A stretch of 38,199 nt of DNA from Alphaproteobacteria bacterium (lineage in GTDB: Bacteria; Pseudomonadota; Alphaproteobacteria; Sphingomonadales; Emcibacteraceae): positions 1 through 38,199 of the forward strand of contig JAGREE010000072.1 of the NCBI GenBank assembly GCA_020446675.1, given 5' to 3'. Made by a program: the position numbers and the translations under genes. The notes beneath the pieces were generated by a model. The model was not told the origin of the DNA. It was given only the letters and a program-made list of their open reading frames with translations, and searched no databases. Below are positions 1-8,803 of this stretch, in pieces (within the stretch, counting starts at the first letter, position 1; every line of letters starts with the position of its first letter).

Positions 1-1
1 T

Positions 2-1240
2 ATGACACTGACCCGCGATGATTTTATTGCTCTGGATAATAAGGATCCATTAGCCCCCTTTGCTGAGGAATTTAACATTCCTGAAGGGTTGATCTATTTT
101 GATGGCAATAGCCTTGGCGCCATGCCAAAAGCGGCGATGGATCGGGCCAGGGACGTTATTTTACAGGAATGGGGCACTGATCTTATTAAAAGCTGGAATA
201 AGGCCGGCTGGTTTACTCTGGTTGAAAAGCTTGGCAATAAAGTGGCAAGGCTTGTTGGTGCGGATGAAGGAGAAGTTATTTATGCCGATGCAACGGGGCT
301 TAATGTGTATAAGCTGGTTGCAGCAGCACTGGAGCAGCGTCCGGAACGAAAAATAATCGTTATGGAAGGAAGCAATTTTCCGACCGATAATTATATGGTT
401 CAGGGACTTATAAAACAGCTTGGCCGGGGTCATGAAATCCGCTTTGCCGAGGACGGTGAAATTATGGACGCTATTCGCGATGATGTGGCCGTGGTTTGTC
501 TTACCCATGTTCATTATAAAACCGGACATTTGCATGATATGGCGGCAATTACCAGAAAAGCGCATGACGTTGGGGCATTGACCGTATGGGATCTTTGCCA
601 TAGTGCCGGGGCGTTGCCGGTTGATCTGAATGGCTCAAATGTGGATTTTGCCCTTGGCTGTACTTATAAATATTTAAATGGTGGACCAGGGTCACAGTCC
701 TTTATGTTTGTTGCTAAACGTCATCAGGGTAAAGCGGTTCAGCCGCTGACCGGCTGGTGGGGGCACGATAAACCTTTTGGGTTTGAGCGTGACTATAGAC
801 CACGTAAGGATATCTGGCAGTTCAGTACGGGGACACAGCCGATTGTTTCCCTTGCCCTTTCCGAGGTGGGACTGGATATATTTATGCGCGCCGATATGAC
901 TGAAATTCGAAAAAAATCCCTTAAATTATGCGATCTTTTCATAGAACTTATTGATGAACGCCTGCAAGGCTATGATTTTAAAATTGTCACCCCGCGCGAT
1001 CATGCCCGCCGCGGCAGTCAGGTTTCCATATCATGCGAAAATGGTTTTGCCATCATGCAAGCGCTTATTGCGGAGAATGTCATTGGTGATTTCAGGGCGC
1101 CGGACATTATGCGATTTGGCTTTACGCCGCTTTATGTTTCCTATGTCAATGTCTGGGATGCGGTAGAAAAACTGAAAACCATTATGGAAGAAGGGCGTTG
1201 GGATAGGCCCGAGTTTAAACAGTTTGGCTCAGTGACCTAG
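2..1240 (+). CDS. kynU: Kynureninase
   Basis: This PLP enzyme hydrolyses kynurenine to anthranilate and alanine (and 3-hydroxykynurenine to 3-hydroxyanthranilate) in tryptophan breakdown; it is cytosolic. The 412-residue length matches the family. The N-terminal segment IYFDGNSLGAMP (residues 31-42), the Asp of WDLCHSAGA near 197 that would contact the PLP ring nitrogen, and Lys223 in TYKYLNGGPG, the expected Schiff-base lysine, are all visible. The ATG is the second base of the window, so its ribosome site cannot be seen and a start further upstream cannot be excluded, though the first residues look like a normal kynureninase N-terminus. No other kynurenine-pathway gene follows it; partners, if any, would lie upstream outside the window. 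Confidence 0.95.
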   Translation: MTLTRDDFIALDNKDPLAPFAEEFNIPEGLIYFDGNSLGAMPKAAMDRARDVILQEWGTDLIKSWNKAGWFTLVEKLGNKVARLVGADEGEVIYADATGLNVYKLVAAALEQRPERKIIVMEGSNFPTDNYMVQGLIKQLGRGHEIRFAEDGEIMDAIRDDVAVVCLTHVHYKTGHLHDMAAITRKAHDVGALTVWDLCHSAGALPVDLNGSNVDFALGCTYKYLNGGPGSQSFMFVAKRHQGKAVQPLTGWWGHDKPFGFERDYRPRKDIWQFSTGTQPIVSLALSEVGLDIFMRADMTEIRKKSLKLCDLFIELIDERLQGYDFKIVTPRDHARRGSQVSISCENGFAIMQALIAENVIGDFRAPDIMRFGFTPLYVSYVNVWDAVEKLKTIMEEGRWDRPEFKQFGSVT

Positions 1241-1318
1241 ATTTTTTGTAATAGATATCTTTTATTCTGAAATAATGATATGGTGCTTTTAAACATAATA
1301 ATTGATGGGAGTACATCG

Positions 1319-3004
1319 ATGTATAAGGGGTTTATTTCAGGTCTTATACTTGCTTTAAGCATAATTAATATTTCAAATGCTCAGATATATGATCCGGAGG
1401 CACTAATCGCAGACCCACAAACTGCGGACAGTCCTATGTCCCCTCGGCTTGAGGGGCTAGGCAGTTATCATTTTAAAGTGACAACAAATAATGCGGATTC
1501 ACAGTATTTTTTCGATCAGGGCATGCGCCTTGTCATCGGGTTTAATCACTCTGAAGCATTACGTTCATTTAAAGAAGCGGTAAGGCTGGATCCAAATAAT
1601 GCAATGGCCTATTGGGGGTGGGCGCTGGCTTTGGGTAGAAATCTTAATATCCCAATGATGATGAATTCTGCTGAGCAGGCAAATTATGCAATCAACATGG
1701 CAAGTTCACTAAAAGATAATGTGAGCGAGCGGGAGCGCGATTATATTGAAACGCTTGAAGCGCGTTATGATGATGATCTATCTATTTCAAGAGATATTCT
1801 TGATCAGGCATATGTTGTTGCGACAGAAAAATTAATGAATAAATATCCGGATGATCTGGATGCGGCAGTTTTGTATGTAGCAGCCGCAATGAATGCGCAA
1901 CCATGGGATTATTGGTACCTTGATGGTACGCCAAAAGGTAACACTGCAAAGGCTCTGGCTGTGCTTGACAGCGTATTGGAACGCGATCCAAATCATCCGG
2001 CTGCGTTGCATTATCACATTCATATTACCGAGTTCAAAAAACCTTGGCTGGCTGAAAAAAGCGCTGATACACTTGCACCAATAATGCCGGGGGCAGGGCA
2101 TTTAGTTCATATGCCCTCTCATATTTATATTCGTGTCGGACGTTATCAAGATGCTTATAATATAAATATTAAAGCGGTTAAGGTTGATGAGGAATATATC
2201 GAACAAACTCAAAGACAGAGTGTCTATCCACTACTTTATTATCCTCATAATATTCATTTTTTATCTTGGTCGTCTATGTTTACTGGTCGCAGTCAGAATT
2301 CCATTGATGCGGCGATGAAGGTAAAGGCCTATCTTGAACGGGGTGTGCGCAAAACTTCTTGGGGCGCAGGCAACGAATATTTTCGCTCTCAACCGATATT
2401 TGTCATGGTTCGTTTTGGTAAATGGGATGATATTCTTGCCATGCCTAAACCATTCATAAAAGCGCGCCTGCTGACGGGTATGTGGCATTATGGTCGCAGC
2501 CTTGCTTATCTCCATACTGGAAATATAGAAAGTGCACAGGCAGAACTTGCTGAACTTAGCGTATTAGCTGCCGACTTTAAAGCGGGCCTACCTGGTTACA
2601 ATACTGAAGGATTACGAATTCCACGTGATACGCTTCTGATCGCTGAACAGTATGCTAAGGGTGAGCTTGCAGCCGAACAGGGCGATTATGATAAGGCCGT
2701 CTATCATTTAAGTAATGCCGTGCGTCTGGAGGATAGTGATACTTATTCAGAACCACCTGCATGGCAATTTCCATCCCGTCATGCGCTCGGTGCTATCTTA
2801 ATTGAAGCGGGTAGAGAGCGAGAAGCGGAAACTGTTTACTGGGATGATTTAAAACATAACCCTAAAAATGCTTATTCCTATTTTGGGCTGTATCAAAGCA
2901 TGTTGGCACAGGGTAAAGATAAGCTTGCGTCTGAATATCTTGCCCTCTATGAGGATGTTTGGAAAGATGCAGACGTCAGATTAACCAGTTCACGAATCAA
3001 ATAA
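1319..3004 (+). CDS. Secreted TPR-repeat protein, copy 1
   Basis: This is a probable exported protein of 561 residues with tetratricopeptide-like helical repeats; its function is unknown. I chose the ATG at 1319 over the in-frame ATG at 1280 because GGGAG lies 7 bases upstream and the protein then begins with a signal peptide (MYKGF, a hydrophobic run, and cleavage after SNA at residue 21). A TPR-like unit covers about residues 62-108 (FFDQG... SFKEAVRLDPNNAMAYWGWA). The middle carries dense histidines: HYHIH at 231-235, HLVHMPSH at 261-268, and later a YPHNIHF segment. All recur in the next gene, so they are probably functional and might bind metal; that is inference. It looks like a tandem duplicate of the following gene, about two thirds identical by eye, and its codon use is somewhat more AT-rich. 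Confidence 0.8.
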   Translation: MYKGFISGLILALSIINISNAQIYDPEALIADPQTADSPMSPRLEGLGSYHFKVTTNNADSQYFFDQGMRLVIGFNHSEALRSFKEAVRLDPNNAMAYWGWALALGRNLNIPMMMNSAEQANYAINMASSLKDNVSERERDYIETLEARYDDDLSISRDILDQAYVVATEKLMNKYPDDLDAAVLYVAAAMNAQPWDYWYLDGTPKGNTAKALAVLDSVLERDPNHPAALHYHIHITEFKKPWLAEKSADTLAPIMPGAGHLVHMPSHIYIRVGRYQDAYNINIKAVKVDEEYIEQTQRQSVYPLLYYPHNIHFLSWSSMFTGRSQNSIDAAMKVKAYLERGVRKTSWGAGNEYFRSQPIFVMVRFGKWDDILAMPKPFIKARLLTGMWHYGRSLAYLHTGNIESAQAELAELSVLAADFKAGLPGYNTEGLRIPRDTLLIAEQYAKGELAAEQGDYDKAVYHLSNAVRLEDSDTYSEPPAWQFPSRHALGAILIEAGREREAETVYWDDLKHNPKNAYSYFGLYQSMLAQGKDKLASEYLALYEDVWKDADVRLTSSRIK

Positions 3005-3036
3005 ATCGTTTTAATATATTAAATAGAGAACTGAAA

Positions 3037-3074
3037 TTATAGCCAATTGAAAGCTTGATTTCAATTGGCTATAA
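3037..3074. repeat. Perfect 16-bp inverted repeat between the TPR paralogues
   Basis: The left arm TTATAGCCAATTGAAA (3037-3052) and right arm TTTCAATTGGCTATAA (3059-3074) are exactly complementary around a 6-base loop (GCTTGA). The hairpin is strong but is followed by an A-run on the plus strand, and no T-run follows on either strand, so it is not a textbook terminator. It could end copy 1 transcripts, protect an mRNA end, bind a dimeric protein, or be a remnant of a small repeat element. Confidence 0.85.
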
Positions 3075-3092
3075 AAAAGCATTAACTATAGA
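3065..3092 (+). promoter_or_regulatory. Possible promoter for TPR copy 2
   Basis: TTGGCT (3065-3070) and TATAGA (3087-3092) are separated by 16 bases, a sigma-70-like arrangement about 40 bases before the chosen start. The -35 lies inside the right arm of the 16-bp inverted repeat, so anything binding or folding there could affect it. The match is weak. Confidence 0.25.
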
Positions 3093-3129
3093 TAAAGTTT
3101 ATATGCAAATTTCGTCCTGGAGGGGTAAA

Positions 3130-4803
3130 ATGTTCAAAATAATTCTCGCGGGGGTCATTACCCTTTCATCACTTACTACAGTTGTACAGGCTCAGGTATT
3201 TGACCCGACAGCTTTAAATGCCGATCCGAAAACGGCAACCGGTCCGTTATCGCCAAAGTTAAGCGGGCTTGGTAATTATAGCTTTACGGTCAGTACGTCC
3301 AATCCGGATTCTCAATATTTTTTTGATCAGGGATACCGTCTGGTTGTCGGTTTCAATCATTCAGAAGCCATGCGCTCTTTTAAAGAGGCAATCCGGCTCG
3401 ACCCGAATAATGCCATGGCCTATTGGGGTTGGGCCTTGACTTTGGGTCGCAACCTTAATTTACCGATGCTGGTGAATTCCATGGAACAGGCTAATTATGC
3501 CATCGGTATGGCCGTGTCACTGAAAGATAAAGTCAGCGAACGTGAAGCAGACTATATTGATGCCCTTGCCGCCAGATACAGTACCGATCTTTCCATCCCG
3601 CGGGAGGAACTCGATGAAGCTTATGCTGTTGCCGCGGAAAAATTAATGAATAAATATCCTGATGATCCGGATGCGGCTGTCCTTTTTGCCGCTGCTGCCA
3701 TGAATGTTCAGCCGTGGGATTACTGGAATGCCGATGGATCACCAAAAGGACGGACAGAACAGATAATATCAGTTCTTGAAAATGTAATTGCCAAACATCC
3801 CGATCATGCAGCGGCCCTTCATTATCATATTCATGTTGCTGAAAGTATGCGCCCTGAAATAGCGGAGGAAAGCGCAGATAATCTGGCGCCGATTATGCCG
3901 GGTGCCGGGCATCTGGTGCATATGCCGTCCCATATCTTCATGCGGGTTGGGAGATATCAGGATGCCTATGACACCAATGTGATTGCCGCTATGGTTGATG
4001 AAGATTATATCGCCCAATGTAATGCACAGGGGTTATATCCGCTAGCCTATTATCCGCATAATCTTCACTTTCTTGCCTGGTCGTCAATGTATACAGGGCG
4101 CAGTGCCCAATCGCTTGAGGCAGCATGGAAAGTAAAAAACAGAATTGAGGCAGGATCAAGAACAAATACATGGGGCTTAAATGAAACATTCAGATCACAA
4201 CCCGTATTTGTCATGACCCGGTTTGGCAAATGGGATGATCTTTTGAAAGTTGAAAGGCCATTTGTTAAGGCCCAGTTTATGACCGGTGTCTGGCATTATG
4301 GACGCAGTCTTGCTTATTTAAATAAAGGGAATATGGCCCAGGCGGAAAAGGAACTGGACGCGCTTAACAGCCTTGTTAAGAAGCTTAACGAAGGGCAGCC
4401 CGGCTACAAGAATTTTGAGGATGTCGGTGGATTATTGACGATCGCTTACGAGGTTGCTGCAGGAGAAATTGAGAATAAAAAAGGCAATTTTGAAATGGCC
4501 ATTTATCATCTTGGTCGTGCAGTACGTATGGAAGACAGCCTAGCCTATAACGAACCGCCATCATGGTATTTTCCGACCCGCCATATTCTTGGGGCCATTT
4601 TGCTGGATGCCGGTCAGCCGGTTGAAGCGGAAGTGGTCTATTGGGAAGATCTTGAACATAATCCTGAAAATGCCTATTCGCTTTTCGGCATGTATCAGGC
4701 TTTATCAGCGCAGGGAAAAGATGATCAGGCGGCTGAATTTAAAGCGCGTTATGATGCGATGTGGGCCAATTCAGATGTGAAGCTGACCAGTTCAAGGTTC
4801 TAA
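3130..4803 (+). CDS. Secreted TPR-repeat protein, copy 2
   Basis: This is the paralogue of the preceding gene, 557 residues, function unknown. The ATG at 3130 is preferred over the in-frame ATG at 3055: GGAGGGG (3119-3125) sits just before it, and the protein then starts with a signal peptide (MFKIILAGVITLSS, cleavage after VQA at residue 21), giving a mature N-terminus QVFDPTAL that parallels QIYDPEAL of copy 1. The TPR-like unit, the HYHIH cluster, the GHLVHMPSH motif and the YYPHNLHF segment are all conserved with copy 1, as is the C-terminus ending DVxLTSSR. Export through Sec to the periplasm is expected. The two copies differ most in the region around 400-450, in the loop after the WHYGRSLAYL repeat. 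A periplasmic scaffold or metal-binding role is possible but unproven. Confidence 0.8.
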   Translation: MFKIILAGVITLSSLTTVVQAQVFDPTALNADPKTATGPLSPKLSGLGNYSFTVSTSNPDSQYFFDQGYRLVVGFNHSEAMRSFKEAIRLDPNNAMAYWGWALTLGRNLNLPMLVNSMEQANYAIGMAVSLKDKVSEREADYIDALAARYSTDLSIPREELDEAYAVAAEKLMNKYPDDPDAAVLFAAAAMNVQPWDYWNADGSPKGRTEQIISVLENVIAKHPDHAAALHYHIHVAESMRPEIAEESADNLAPIMPGAGHLVHMPSHIFMRVGRYQDAYDTNVIAAMVDEDYIAQCNAQGLYPLAYYPHNLHFLAWSSMYTGRSAQSLEAAWKVKNRIEAGSRTNTWGLNETFRSQPVFVMTRFGKWDDLLKVERPFVKAQFMTGVWHYGRSLAYLNKGNMAQAEKELDALNSLVKKLNEGQPGYKNFEDVGGLLTIAYEVAAGEIENKKGNFEMAIYHLGRAVRMEDSLAYNEPPSWYFPTRHILGAILLDAGQPVEAEVVYWEDLEHNPENAYSLFGMYQALSAQGKDDQAAEFKARYDAMWANSDVKLTSSRF

Positions 4804-4808
4804 CTGTC

Positions 4809-5510
4809 TTGGATATTTCCCAACACAGATTTAAATATTATGATCTGATGATGGCCGCCTTTGTGGTGGTCCTCATCTGTTCAAATATTATCGGCCCGGC
4901 CAAGATCGCCAGCATTACCGTATTCGGCGAAAGCTTTCTCTATGGCGCCGGCGTTTTGTTTTTCCCGCTTTCCTATGTATTTGGTGATGTCCTGACCGAG
5001 GTTTATGGATATGCACGAGCCAGGAAAGTGATTTGGGTTGGTTTTGTTGGGGTCTTTTTCGCCAGTATCATGAGCACTATAATCGTGGCATTGCCACCTG
5101 CACCGGGATGGGAAGGACAGGATGCTTACGCCATGATTTTCGGACAGGTGCCCCGCATCGTGATGGCGTCTCTGCTTGCCTTTTTTGTTGGCGAAATTAT
5201 TAACGCCTATGTTATGGCACGCATGAAACTTCTGACACGGGGAAAATATCTCTGGACCCGGACGATTGGCTCTACCATAGTCGGGCAGGGAGCTGACAGT
5301 CTTATTTTTTATCCGATTGCTTTTTTCGGGATTTGGAATAATGACGTTTTGCTGACAGTTATGTTTTCCAATTTCCTGATTAAGGTATCTTGGGAAGCGA
5401 TACTGACCCCGGTTACATACAAAATTGTCGGCTTTCTTAAAAAAGTTGAAGGCGTGGAAATTTTTGACGATAAAACCGACTTCACGCCCTTTAAAATTGC
5501 AACGGATTAA
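4809..5510 (+). CDS. YhhQ/VUT-family membrane transporter (probable queuosine precursor transporter)
   Basis: This is an inner-membrane protein of the YhhQ family, whose E. coli member imports the queuosine precursor 7-cyano-7-deazaguanine. The start is uncertain. An ATG at 4761 would overlap the preceding gene by 43 bases; I prefer TTG at 4809, preceded by AAGG about ten bases away, which gives a 233-residue protein beginning xDISQHRFKYYDLMMAAFVVVLICSN, close to the usual family N-terminus and length. Visible family traits are the first membrane segment ending in CSNIIGPAK, the FPLSYVFGDVLTEVYGYARARKVIW segment read in parts (FGDVLTEVYG), and hydrophobic segments through to about residue 210. 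It converges on the aldolase-type gene with only 7 bases between stops. The substrate is inferred from family membership only. Confidence 0.85.
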   Translation: MDISQHRFKYYDLMMAAFVVVLICSNIIGPAKIASITVFGESFLYGAGVLFFPLSYVFGDVLTEVYGYARARKVIWVGFVGVFFASIMSTIIVALPPAPGWEGQDAYAMIFGQVPRIVMASLLAFFVGEIINAYVMARMKLLTRGKYLWTRTIGSTIVGQGADSLIFYPIAFFGIWNNDVLLTVMFSNFLIKVSWEAILTPVTYKIVGFLKKVEGVEIFDDKTDFTPFKIATD

Positions 5511-5517
5511 TCACTGC

Positions 5518-6639
5518 TCAGGATAAAGCCCCGCGCGCGGCAACGGGCCATAGCTTTTCTACTTTGCCGTTTCTGATCCCGACGATCCAGTCATAAAGAT
5601 TTATGGTCGGGTCACAATGTCCGGTAATAAGCATCAGTTTTTCGCCCAATTCAAATCTTTCTGTTCCTGAAACCGTGATACAGCCATGCTCATCAGACGT
5701 CATCCTGTATGTTAAATGCTCGTGACCGACAATAGTCGGGTTTCCGGAATCCGATGCGATGGCTTTAAGCCCGGCGTCCGCAACGACAATTTCCGGCTGG
5801 CAGATGCTCATAATAACAGTTCTGACAAAAAACGCATGCTCAAAACCTGTACCAAACTGATCATCATTCAGTCTGTTTTTTGCGTAATCAGCATCCATAA
5901 AGGCGTATGAACCGCATTGAAGCTCACCCCATTCCGGATAATTTATATCATGCATTAATGTCCCGGTACCGCCGCCGGTAACAATATCGCAGCCTATTCC
6001 GGATGCCTCTAATAATTGTCTGGTTTCACGGATTATGTCTGCTGCGCCGCTTACGGCGTCCGATCTTTCCTGTGCTGTTCGCTTATGTTGTGCTGATCCA
6101 TGATAAGCCTGCAAGCCGCCAAAATTAAGATGTGATAAGGATTTGATAAGTTTCGCAAGTGCCAGTGCTTCAGCGGGGCTGGTAACACCACAGCGATGAC
6201 CGCCCACATCAATTTCGATCAATACCCGGACATGGGCATCTTCACGGGCACAGGCGTCATTTAAGGCCCGTGTCGCCCCGGCATCGTCAACGCAAATGCC
6301 AATTTTTGCTTGTTTTGCAAGCCGGGCAACCCGCGCTAATTTCGCCGGACTAACAATTTCATTGGTGATAAGAACATCATTGATGCCGCCTTCAACCATG
6401 ATTTCCGCTTCAGATATTTTCTGGCAACAGACACCAACGGCACCGCGTGTAATCTGATCATGGGCGACGTCGGGTGACTTATGCATCTTGGCATGAGGTC
6501 TTAACTTTTTTCCCGCATCATGCACCAGCTTTGCCATTTTATCCAGGTTGCGTTCATAAATATCCAAATCAACAACCAGAGCCGGTGTGTCAATTTCATC
6601 TATCGTCATTCCTATTTCTGCCGGTGGGCGTTGCACCAT
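5518..6639 (-). CDS. D-threonine aldolase-type (DSD1 family) PLP enzyme
   Basis: This is a fold-type III PLP enzyme related to alanine racemase, D-threonine aldolase and 3-hydroxy-D-aspartate aldolase; it would cleave or dehydrate a D-3-hydroxyamino acid in the cytosol. The chosen start (6639) gives 373 residues and has GGGAG 7 bases upstream; the next ATG at 6642 is equally possible, while the longer frame from 6699 would overlap the upstream gene. IDTPALVVDLDIYERN (16-31) is the usual N-terminus, Lys51 in RPHAKMHK is the PLP lysine, GTGGT-type glycines follow EIDVGGHRCGV, and His341-Cys-Asp343 in TGHCDPTINLYD is the metal site of D-threonine aldolases. The metal pair argues for an aldolase or dehydratase rather than a racemase; the exact substrate is not readable. 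It sits at the end of a minus-strand group. Confidence 0.85.
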   Translation of the reverse strand: MVQRPPAEIGMTIDEIDTPALVVDLDIYERNLDKMAKLVHDAGKKLRPHAKMHKSPDVAHDQITRGAVGVCCQKISEAEIMVEGGINDVLITNEIVSPAKLARVARLAKQAKIGICVDDAGATRALNDACAREDAHVRVLIEIDVGGHRCGVTSPAEALALAKLIKSLSHLNFGGLQAYHGSAQHKRTAQERSDAVSGAADIIRETRQLLEASGIGCDIVTGGGTGTLMHDINYPEWGELQCGSYAFMDADYAKNRLNDDQFGTGFEHAFFVRTVIMSICQPEIVVADAGLKAIASDSGNPTIVGHEHLTYRMTSDEHGCITVSGTERFELGEKLMLITGHCDPTINLYDWIVGIRNGKVEKLWPVAARGALS

Positions 6640-6682
6640 CATTATTCTCCCTGGATATTTTAATTTCAGATGAGGTTTCGTT

Positions 6683-7735
6683 TTATTCTGCCAGAGCAAA
6701 TCGGCCGAGCAATATATTCTTCAACCTGATTAAATGTCTGTTTTGTTCGATGAGATCATAACTCACTTTGGAAATCATAAGCAATGCCATTGTCATTGCA
6801 ATCAGCAATATGGTCTCCTGTGTGGAGGAAAGTGTTTCATGAAAGAAATGATAGACGATCCCTAAAATGATGGTATGTGCAAGATATGTTGAGTAAGAAT
6901 AATCACCAAGTTTGATCAGAAAACTGGCAAAAATATTTTTTTCATGAATATAGCGGTTAAATAAAACGGCACTGAGCACTATGAAGCTTGCCGCTAAAAG
7001 TCGGAAAATGTCGTGCACATGAAAATATTTCCATAAAACGAGGCCGGCAAAACCCGTGACTAGGGCAGCGATCAATCGTGCTTTAAAAATAATCTTAAAA
7101 AATTGGGTTGAGATTAAATAGGCGACAGAGAAACCGGCAAGAAATTCATAAAGTAGAGTATTGCCCAGAACAGCCGAAAAAAACGTATTTTTTGGCCAGA
7201 CCAGAGGAAGGGCCGCGACAATCAGAAAACATAAAATTCGGGCATGTTTCCTGGATATCGCCAGACTTATTGAAAGGATCGTATAAAAGGCCATTTCGAA
7301 ATTAAGTGTCCAGCCAACCGTAAGCAAAGGAGAGGGCATCCAGCCCGAAGGATTATCATGGGGAATAAAAAATAATGATAACACTAATGATTTAGCAGTA
7401 TAATCGGTATATGAAAAACCGATCGGAAATAAGGCGAGGCAGAAAATGACCATAAAGGTATAAAACCAGTATGTTGGAACAACCCTGAAAACCCTTTTAA
7501 TAAAAAAACTGTAGCTTTTAGTATTGTTGGGACTTGCTGAAAAATACATCACAAAGCCGCTAAGAACAAAGAATATATCAACGCCAAATTCACCATATTC
7601 TGAGAAGGCATACCCAAGAATGTTATCAGTTTGAAATTGATGAAACTGCATCATGAAATGATAGTAAAACACCATCCATGCGGCAAAGGCCCTCAATATT
7701 TGTAATGTGTGATATCTTTCCGTCATAGAACTCAT
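6683..7735 (-). CDS. Acyltransferase family 3 membrane protein
   Basis: This integral membrane O-acyltransferase of the OafA/ExoZ family typically transfers acetyl or similar groups to surface glycans, lipopolysaccharide or exopolysaccharide. The 350-residue protein has about ten hydrophobic segments and the family signature at the N-terminus: Arg15 and His26 in LRAFAAWMVFYYH, followed by FGVDIFFVLSGFVMYF (about 49-64). There is no C-terminal SGNH esterase domain, so it is the short single-domain form. A second ATG three codons later (MTERYHT) is an alternative start. No polysaccharide genes surround it, so its acceptor is unknown. It lies 53 bases after oxyR on the same strand, and co-transcription is possible. 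Confidence 0.88.
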   Translation of the reverse strand: MSSMTERYHTLQILRAFAAWMVFYYHFMMQFHQFQTDNILGYAFSEYGEFGVDIFFVLSGFVMYFSASPNNTKSYSFFIKRVFRVVPTYWFYTFMVIFCLALFPIGFSYTDYTAKSLVLSLFFIPHDNPSGWMPSPLLTVGWTLNFEMAFYTILSISLAISRKHARILCFLIVAALPLVWPKNTFFSAVLGNTLLYEFLAGFSVAYLISTQFFKIIFKARLIAALVTGFAGLVLWKYFHVHDIFRLLAASFIVLSAVLFNRYIHEKNIFASFLIKLGDYSYSTYLAHTIILGIVYHFFHETLSSTQETILLIAMTMALLMISKVSYDLIEQNRHLIRLKNILLGRFALAE

Positions 7736-7788
7736 TTATTCTTAGCTTTTTATATGGCTTATCACTTTAAAGTTAATATTTAATGGAT

Positions 7789-8688
7789 TTAAGTTGCCCA
7801 AAGATTTTTAAGGGCTTCCGCCAGTATTTTAAATTCGGCGGCGCGGGGTGATGATGCTCTCCAGACCAGCCCAATTTTGCGTGAAGCTGGTGTTTTTAGG
7901 GGGATTAATTTTATTTTGCCCATCGGAACAGTCAGAGTATCCGCAGCCATTTCAGGAATAAGGGTTACGCCGATACCTTCAGCAACCATCTGAATAAGGG
8001 TGTTCAGGCTGGTGGCTTCAAATTGAACGCGGGTGGCAGAATTTTGAATTCGGCAGGCATCAAGAGCATGATCACGCAGGCAATGTCCATCTTCAAGAAG
8101 TAAAAGGGGCTGATCATTTAGATCATCCAGGGCGATTGATTTTCGTGTGGCATAAGGATGATCACTATGACAGGCGAAATAAAATTCATCATTAAAAAGT
8201 TCAGAAACTACAAAATTGCCGGTTTCATAGGGTAGGGCAATTAATATAATATCAAGCTCTCCTTCGCTTAGCCGATTTAGAAGAATTGCCGTTTGCTCTT
8301 CCCGAAGGTATAATTTTAGCTTCGGGTAATCATTTTCAATAGCAGTTAATATTTTAGGAAGCATGAATGGCCCAATTGTCGGGATAACACCAAATTTGAT
8401 ATTGCCCGTCATGGGATCGCGCTCTGAAGAAGCCAAAACCATGATATCCTCGGCATCACGAAGTAATTGACGTGCCCGAGTGGCTATTTCAAGACCGATT
8501 GGGGTAATGATAACCGTACGTTTTGTACGTTCAGCAACGCTGACACCCAATACATCTTCCAGATCACGAATTCCGGCACTGAGTGTAGATGGTGTAACAT
8601 TACAAAGATCAGAAGCTTGTGAAAAATGTCGGGTTTGCACGAGCGCTGTCAGATATTCCAGTTGTTTAAGGCTGGGCAGAAATTTCAT
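7789..8688 (-). CDS. oxyR: OxyR, peroxide-sensing LysR-type regulator
   Basis: This is a transcription activator that senses hydrogen peroxide through a disulfide. The 299 residues contain an N-terminal winged helix-turn-helix (about 4-63, LKQLEYLTALVQTRHFSQAS...) and a LysR effector domain. Cys203 and Cys212 in GHCLRDHALDAC match the redox pair of E. coli OxyR in position and surroundings, which separates it from generic LysR proteins. GGAG lies 7 bases before the ATG. It is divergent from dps and katG across 115 bases; both are classic OxyR targets, so direct control and autoregulation from that gap are likely. Confidence 0.95.
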   Translation of the reverse strand: MKFLPSLKQLEYLTALVQTRHFSQASDLCNVTPSTLSAGIRDLEDVLGVSVAERTKRTVIITPIGLEIATRARQLLRDAEDIMVLASSERDPMTGNIKFGVIPTIGPFMLPKILTAIENDYPKLKLYLREEQTAILLNRLSEGELDIILIALPYETGNFVVSELFNDEFYFACHSDHPYATRKSIALDDLNDQPLLLLEDGHCLRDHALDACRIQNSATRVQFEATSLNTLIQMVAEGIGVTLIPEMAADTLTVPMGKIKLIPLKTPASRKIGLVWRASSPRAAEFKILAEALKNLWAT

Positions 8689-8803
8689 GAGACACTCCGT
8701 TATTATTCGATTTTTACATATAGTATAACAATTTTATATCGTTTTTCAATTTTATTGTGGTCGGCTACATTAAGTCCATTAAACAAAAGAAAGGATAATT
8801 ATA
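8689..8803. promoter_or_regulatory. oxyR-dps divergent control region
   Basis: These 115 very AT-rich bases hold the start regions of both divergent genes. An imperfect palindrome bounded by CGAT (8708-8711) and ATCG (8738-8741), with ATATAG/TTATAT-like cores between, is of a size that a LysR-type tetramer could cover, but it does not match the OxyR consensus well. A possible dps promoter is TTGTGG (8755-8760), 17 bases, then ATTAAA (8778-8783). AGGA at 8792-8795 is the dps ribosome site. Confidence 0.4.

Noticed and set aside
161..601. Antisense open frame of 146 codons in kynU
   Set aside because: It is fully inside kynU, with no start signal and a composition typical of a complementary-strand artefact.
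7764..7773. ACTTTAAAGT palindrome between oxyR and the acyltransferase gene
   Set aside because: A 10-bp palindrome in very AT-rich DNA is expected by chance, and no T-run or promoter follows.
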